Shown here in pieces: positions 40,390-42,999 of a DNA stretch of 42,999 bases; the stretch's first letter is position 1, and the number at the start of each line of letters is the position of its first letter. The position numbers and the translations under genes are program-made. This DNA comes from Thiotrichaceae bacterium (GTDB lineage Bacteria; Pseudomonadota; Gammaproteobacteria; Beggiatoales; Beggiatoaceae), in the NCBI GenBank assembly GCA_026991885.1, contig JALXAQ010000201.1, forward strand, positions 1 through 42,999, read 5' to 3'. A model generated the notes under the pieces. It saw only the letters and a program-made list of their open reading frames with translations. It was not told the origin of the DNA and did not search any database.

Positions 40390-42819
40390 ATGAAATCACT
40401 CTTACAAACTTTACTCAGCTCATTACTGGACACGCCATTCCTGGAAACTCAGCCCAACCAAGAAAAAGCGATCTCCATTCTCAAGGCGTCTTTCACATTA
40501 ACGCCCTCTGAAATGACCACCGCCTATCAAGACAGCTATGGCTATGCCCTTGTTGTCATCAGTGCTATCCGCATGGCACCCAAAAAAATTGCTGCTCCAA
40601 TTGAACAGCACTATTTGCAACCTTTCGCCAAAGAGCACGGCTTATCGAACGAAGAGTTGCTCACATTCCAATCGAATGCCGCTAAATCACTGAAATTTTT
40701 TGCCAAACAAAAAGATCAACTCTTTCAGATTGAAGAAATCACTGATGAAGATTTAATGGCCTTAATCCGTTATAAAAACAGCGCAGAACTCAGCGATTTA
40801 GTGCTAGAACAAATGCGGCACATAGCTCCGCTAGATGACACATTAGCCGCCTTTCTCCGTTTTGAGGGACTATTAGGCGATAGCCTTTTATTTTTCTTCC
40901 AAGAGATCGTCCGCAAAAATAAACCGTTTAAAAAACTGCAAGCCGCTTTGCAGCGAGAAGGTTTATGTATTTCTGTGCCACAATTCCAAGAAAAGATAGA
41001 ACATTTTAAAATGCTACAAAAAAATGTTCCTTCTCTGCACAAAAAAATCACGCAGCAATTAACAGAGTTGCAACAAGCATACAGTGTTTGGCAAAATCAC
41101 TATGAACAATTGATACGTTTTAGCAAACATTTTGAAAATGGCTTTCCAGAATTGCCAGAATGGGCAAAAGAGCTTTACTCAACGCTAATCTATGAAGAAC
41201 AAAGTTTACTTGAAAAAAGTTTACAAAAATTCACGGAATTGATGGCGGGTCAAAATTTATCATCACAAATAAAAGTGCGTGACGAATTCAGCCGCCACAA
41301 GACTCCCAATCTGAAACTCATTCGGGAAGCCGTCTCACACTTAAAACAATTGTTGCCACAGAATCCTAAATACAATCGATTTTCTTTCATCGTCAGCAGT
41401 GCCTTATCATCAACAGCACAACTAGAAACGGCAGAAAATTTATTGTTACAACTACTTGAAAATAATTTAAAAGATGAAGAAAAAGCCTTGGCTTATTTTA
41501 ACCTATTTCAAGTGCGGCTACGTCGCCAAGCTTACACAGAAGCCTTTGAAAATTTGCAATCCGCCATTGCTCTCGATCCAGAAAAGTATGCTTTGCATGA
41601 TATATACAAATATCCCCCAGAAAAATTATTAGGTGCGGGCGGCATGGGATGCGTGTTCCTGTGCAGAAACAATAACAAACTCATTAGAAAAGAATGGGTG
41701 GTGGTGAAATGTTTTTGGGAAAATCTGACAGCTTTTAAAGAAGCCATTGCGATGCGCGACATTGCAGCTTACTATATTCTTGAGCCCCTAGATTTTGGTT
41801 ATCTCGATATTTTTAAACAGGAACGCGCTTTTTTAGTCAGCGAATACATTGAAGGCGCGATAGATGGGGAAACCTGGTTAGAAAAAAACGGTCCAATGGA
41901 CTTAAAAATGGGCTTAACTGTCGCCTTACAAATCGCCAAAGCTTTACAGCTTGCCCATGAAGTGGGTATTTATCACTTATATTTAAAGCCTGCGAATGTG
42001 TTGCTAAGAGAGACAGAAACTGGGATAACCGTCAAAATCACTGACTTTGGTTTATCACAGGTAGCCAGTTCTTTGCGCTCACAAGCAGCAGCGCAGCCAA
42101 GTCAAGCGGAATTCAGCAAATTTGGTCAAACCGTATTTGCCAGCTTAGATTATGTGCTACCAGAGCTTGGCAAGCCGAACGAGGCAAATGATATATTTGC
42201 GTTTGGAGCGACGATGTATCGTTTTTTGACAGGCTTAAATCCGCGACCATTTTCACAAGATAAATTGCCTGAGGCGCCCGCTTTGCGTCATTTATTGTTT
42301 AATTGTATTAAGGGCGACATTTCCGCTCAGCAACTGTTCAATGATTTAAAAGGCATTGAAAACAGCTATACGGACAAAAAGCGAGAAGCGTTCCGCTATA
42401 CAGATAATGGCAATGGCACTGTCACAGACAACAAAACGGGGTTAATCTGGCTGAAAAATGCGAATGCGTTTGGTCGGCAAAATTGGAAATCCGCGATGGA
42501 AAGTGTCGCCGAACTAGCCCATGGACAATATGGTCTCAGTGACGATTCAAAGCCTGGTATGTGGCGTTTGCCTACTGAAAAGGAATGGAAGGCGATGGTC
42601 AATAATAAATATGAAAAGCCCGCCCTTTCCAACGCAACGGGTACTGAGCAGTGGCAGGATGGAGATGCGTTTTTGAATGTGCAGATGAGCTACTATTGGT
42701 CTACCGCAGACGAAGAACTGACGAGCTTCGCATGGTATGTCTACCTTTACTACGGCTATGTGGACATCACTGAGAAAAGTAACTACAACTATGTATGGGC
42801 AGTGCGTGACGGACAGTAG
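40390..42819 (+). CDS. kinase-like protein lacking the HRD aspartate, with C-terminal Lcl (DUF1566) domain
   Basis: 809 residues in three parts. (1) Residues 1-400: helical, no named domain; the last part (about 345-400) looks TPR-like (AENLLLQLLENN, AFENLQSAIALDPEKY). (2) About 407-655: a Ser/Thr-kinase fold with the glycine loop LLGAGGMGCVF (414-423), VAIK-type Lys440 (WVVVKCF), DFG 552-554 (ITDFGLS), LPE for APE (590-592) and NDIFAFGATMYRFLTG. The catalytic loop is IYHLYLKPANVLL instead of xxHRDLKPxNxLL: Leu530-Tyr531 replace Arg-Asp. It is probably a pseudokinase or an atypical enzyme. (3) About 668-809: Lcl domain, FRYTDNGNGTVTDNKTGLIW, WRLPTEKEW, YYWSTADE and the end NYVWAVRDG. No signal peptide or membrane helix. 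Monocistronic. Confidence 0.85.
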   Translation: MKSLLQTLLSSLLDTPFLETQPNQEKAISILKASFTLTPSEMTTAYQDSYGYALVVISAIRMAPKKIAAPIEQHYLQPFAKEHGLSNEELLTFQSNAAKSLKFFAKQKDQLFQIEEITDEDLMALIRYKNSAELSDLVLEQMRHIAPLDDTLAAFLRFEGLLGDSLLFFFQEIVRKNKPFKKLQAALQREGLCISVPQFQEKIEHFKMLQKNVPSLHKKITQQLTELQQAYSVWQNHYEQLIRFSKHFENGFPELPEWAKELYSTLIYEEQSLLEKSLQKFTELMAGQNLSSQIKVRDEFSRHKTPNLKLIREAVSHLKQLLPQNPKYNRFSFIVSSALSSTAQLETAENLLLQLLENNLKDEEKALAYFNLFQVRLRRQAYTEAFENLQSAIALDPEKYALHDIYKYPPEKLLGAGGMGCVFLCRNNNKLIRKEWVVVKCFWENLTAFKEAIAMRDIAAYYILEPLDFGYLDIFKQERAFLVSEYIEGAIDGETWLEKNGPMDLKMGLTVALQIAKALQLAHEVGIYHLYLKPANVLLRETETGITVKITDFGLSQVASSLRSQAAAQPSQAEFSKFGQTVFASLDYVLPELGKPNEANDIFAFGATMYRFLTGLNPRPFSQDKLPEAPALRHLLFNCIKGDISAQQLFNDLKGIENSYTDKKREAFRYTDNGNGTVTDNKTGLIWLKNANAFGRQNWKSAMESVAELAHGQYGLSDDSKPGMWRLPTEKEWKAMVNNKYEKPALSNATGTEQWQDGDAFLNVQMSYYWSTADEELTSFAWYVYLYYGYVDITEKSNYNYVWAVRDGQ

Positions 42820-42821
42820 AA

Positions 42822-42999
42822 GTCAAAAGCTTAACTACAGGGATTTTTTTTTAGCAGGGATAAGTCAAAACAGATTTCGCGTAGGGTGCGTCCTACGCAC
42901 CAATGCCATTAAGTTAAGGGGCAACCATAAAGGATTGCCCCTACAAAAACGGCATTGAAGGTAGGGGCAATCCCTTGTGGTTGCCCTTAACTTAATGGC
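42822..42999. repeat. terminal repeat cluster (R1 tail, R4, two R2 units)
   Basis: After the kinase-like gene: an R1 tail (AACTACAGGGATTTTTTTTT, then GCAGGGATAAGTCAAAAC), an R4 palindrome GCGTAGGGTGCGTCCTACGC (42879 on), and R2 arms GTTAAGGGGCAACCATAAAG (about 42913) and GGCAATCCCTTGTGGTTGCC (about 42966), reaching the window end. No gene is supported here. Confidence 0.8.

Overview
The window looks like a gammaproteobacterium, most probably a large sulfur oxidiser of the Beggiatoaceae/Thiotrichales (Beggiatoa, Thiomargarita or Parabeggiatoa-like). Evidence: AT-rich DNA; gammaproteobacterial operons (phoH-ybeY-corC-lnt; iscA-hscB-hscA-fdx-iscX); a kinase fused to an Lcl/DUF1566 domain; rhodanese and glutaredoxin genes; and very many short palindromic repeats of the kind that litter those genomes. 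The assignment is inference from gene content.

Layout. 1-11109: a cobalamin locus. A sigma70-like promoter and a B12 riboswitch lead into btuB, a BtuM-like transporter gene, cobO, cbiB, cobD(cobC) and cobQ, all on the + strand. Three of its junctions are filled with unrelated cargo genes (secreted protein, antitoxin fragments, a VapB-VapC fusion, DUF4760, PaiB-like, hypotheticals). Beside each cargo block lies a truncated extra copy of a neighbouring operon gene. 11146-12711: AAA ATPase with a PD-(D/E)XK-like C-terminus. 12837-16727 (-): phoH-ybeY-corC-lnt. 17005-20568: CnoX/YbbN, a HAD phosphatase, a repeat-rich graveyard with a broken RHS gene, and a type IV pilin. 20736-24008 (-): iscA-hscB-hscA-fdx-iscX, without iscRSU. 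24148-26839 (+): squalene synthase, a HepT/MntA pair, tRNA-Thr(CGT), Uma2 nuclease. 26940-29567 (-): plsC, gmhB and a HigB/HigA pair split by a cluster of inverted-repeat elements. 29736-33686 (-): a fused glycyl-tRNA synthetase (GlyQ-GlyS in one chain) and thrB. 33742-34806 (+): a CCA-adding enzyme whose HD domain has lost its metal ligands. 34911-35994 (-): two near-identical rhodaneses. 36134-40236 (+): a small conserved-looking protein, grxC, and rfbB/rfbA/rfbC split by an eroded kinase fragment and a vapBC remnant. 40390-42819 (+): a kinase-like protein whose HRD aspartate is replaced by Tyr, ending in an Lcl domain.

Repeats. At least ten families can be recognised by eye, here called R1 to R10. 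R1: GGATAAGTCAAAAC...GTTTTGACTTATCC. R2: TTAAGGGCAACCA...TGGTTGCCCTTAA. R3: GGAGTCCAA...TTGGACTCC. R4: GTAGGGTGCGTCCTACGCACC. R5: TCTCGTTCCCACGC. R6: GTCTGAATCAGAATT. R7: CCAGACCTGCCAGGTCTGG. R8: AATAAGTACTGAACCATGA. R9 and R10 are single inverted-repeat elements. They act as agents of change: they supply stop codons or C-termini, separate toxin from antitoxin, sit in 5' leaders, and possibly created the GlyQ-GlyS linker.

No CRISPR array, rRNA, complete insertion sequence or reverse transcriptase was seen. The most interesting signals are the repeated 'cargo plus duplicated gene fragment' pattern in the B12 operon, the GlyQS fusion, the HRD-to-HLY kinase with its Lcl tail, and the R3 hairpins with compensatory changes and a fixed orientation to transcription.
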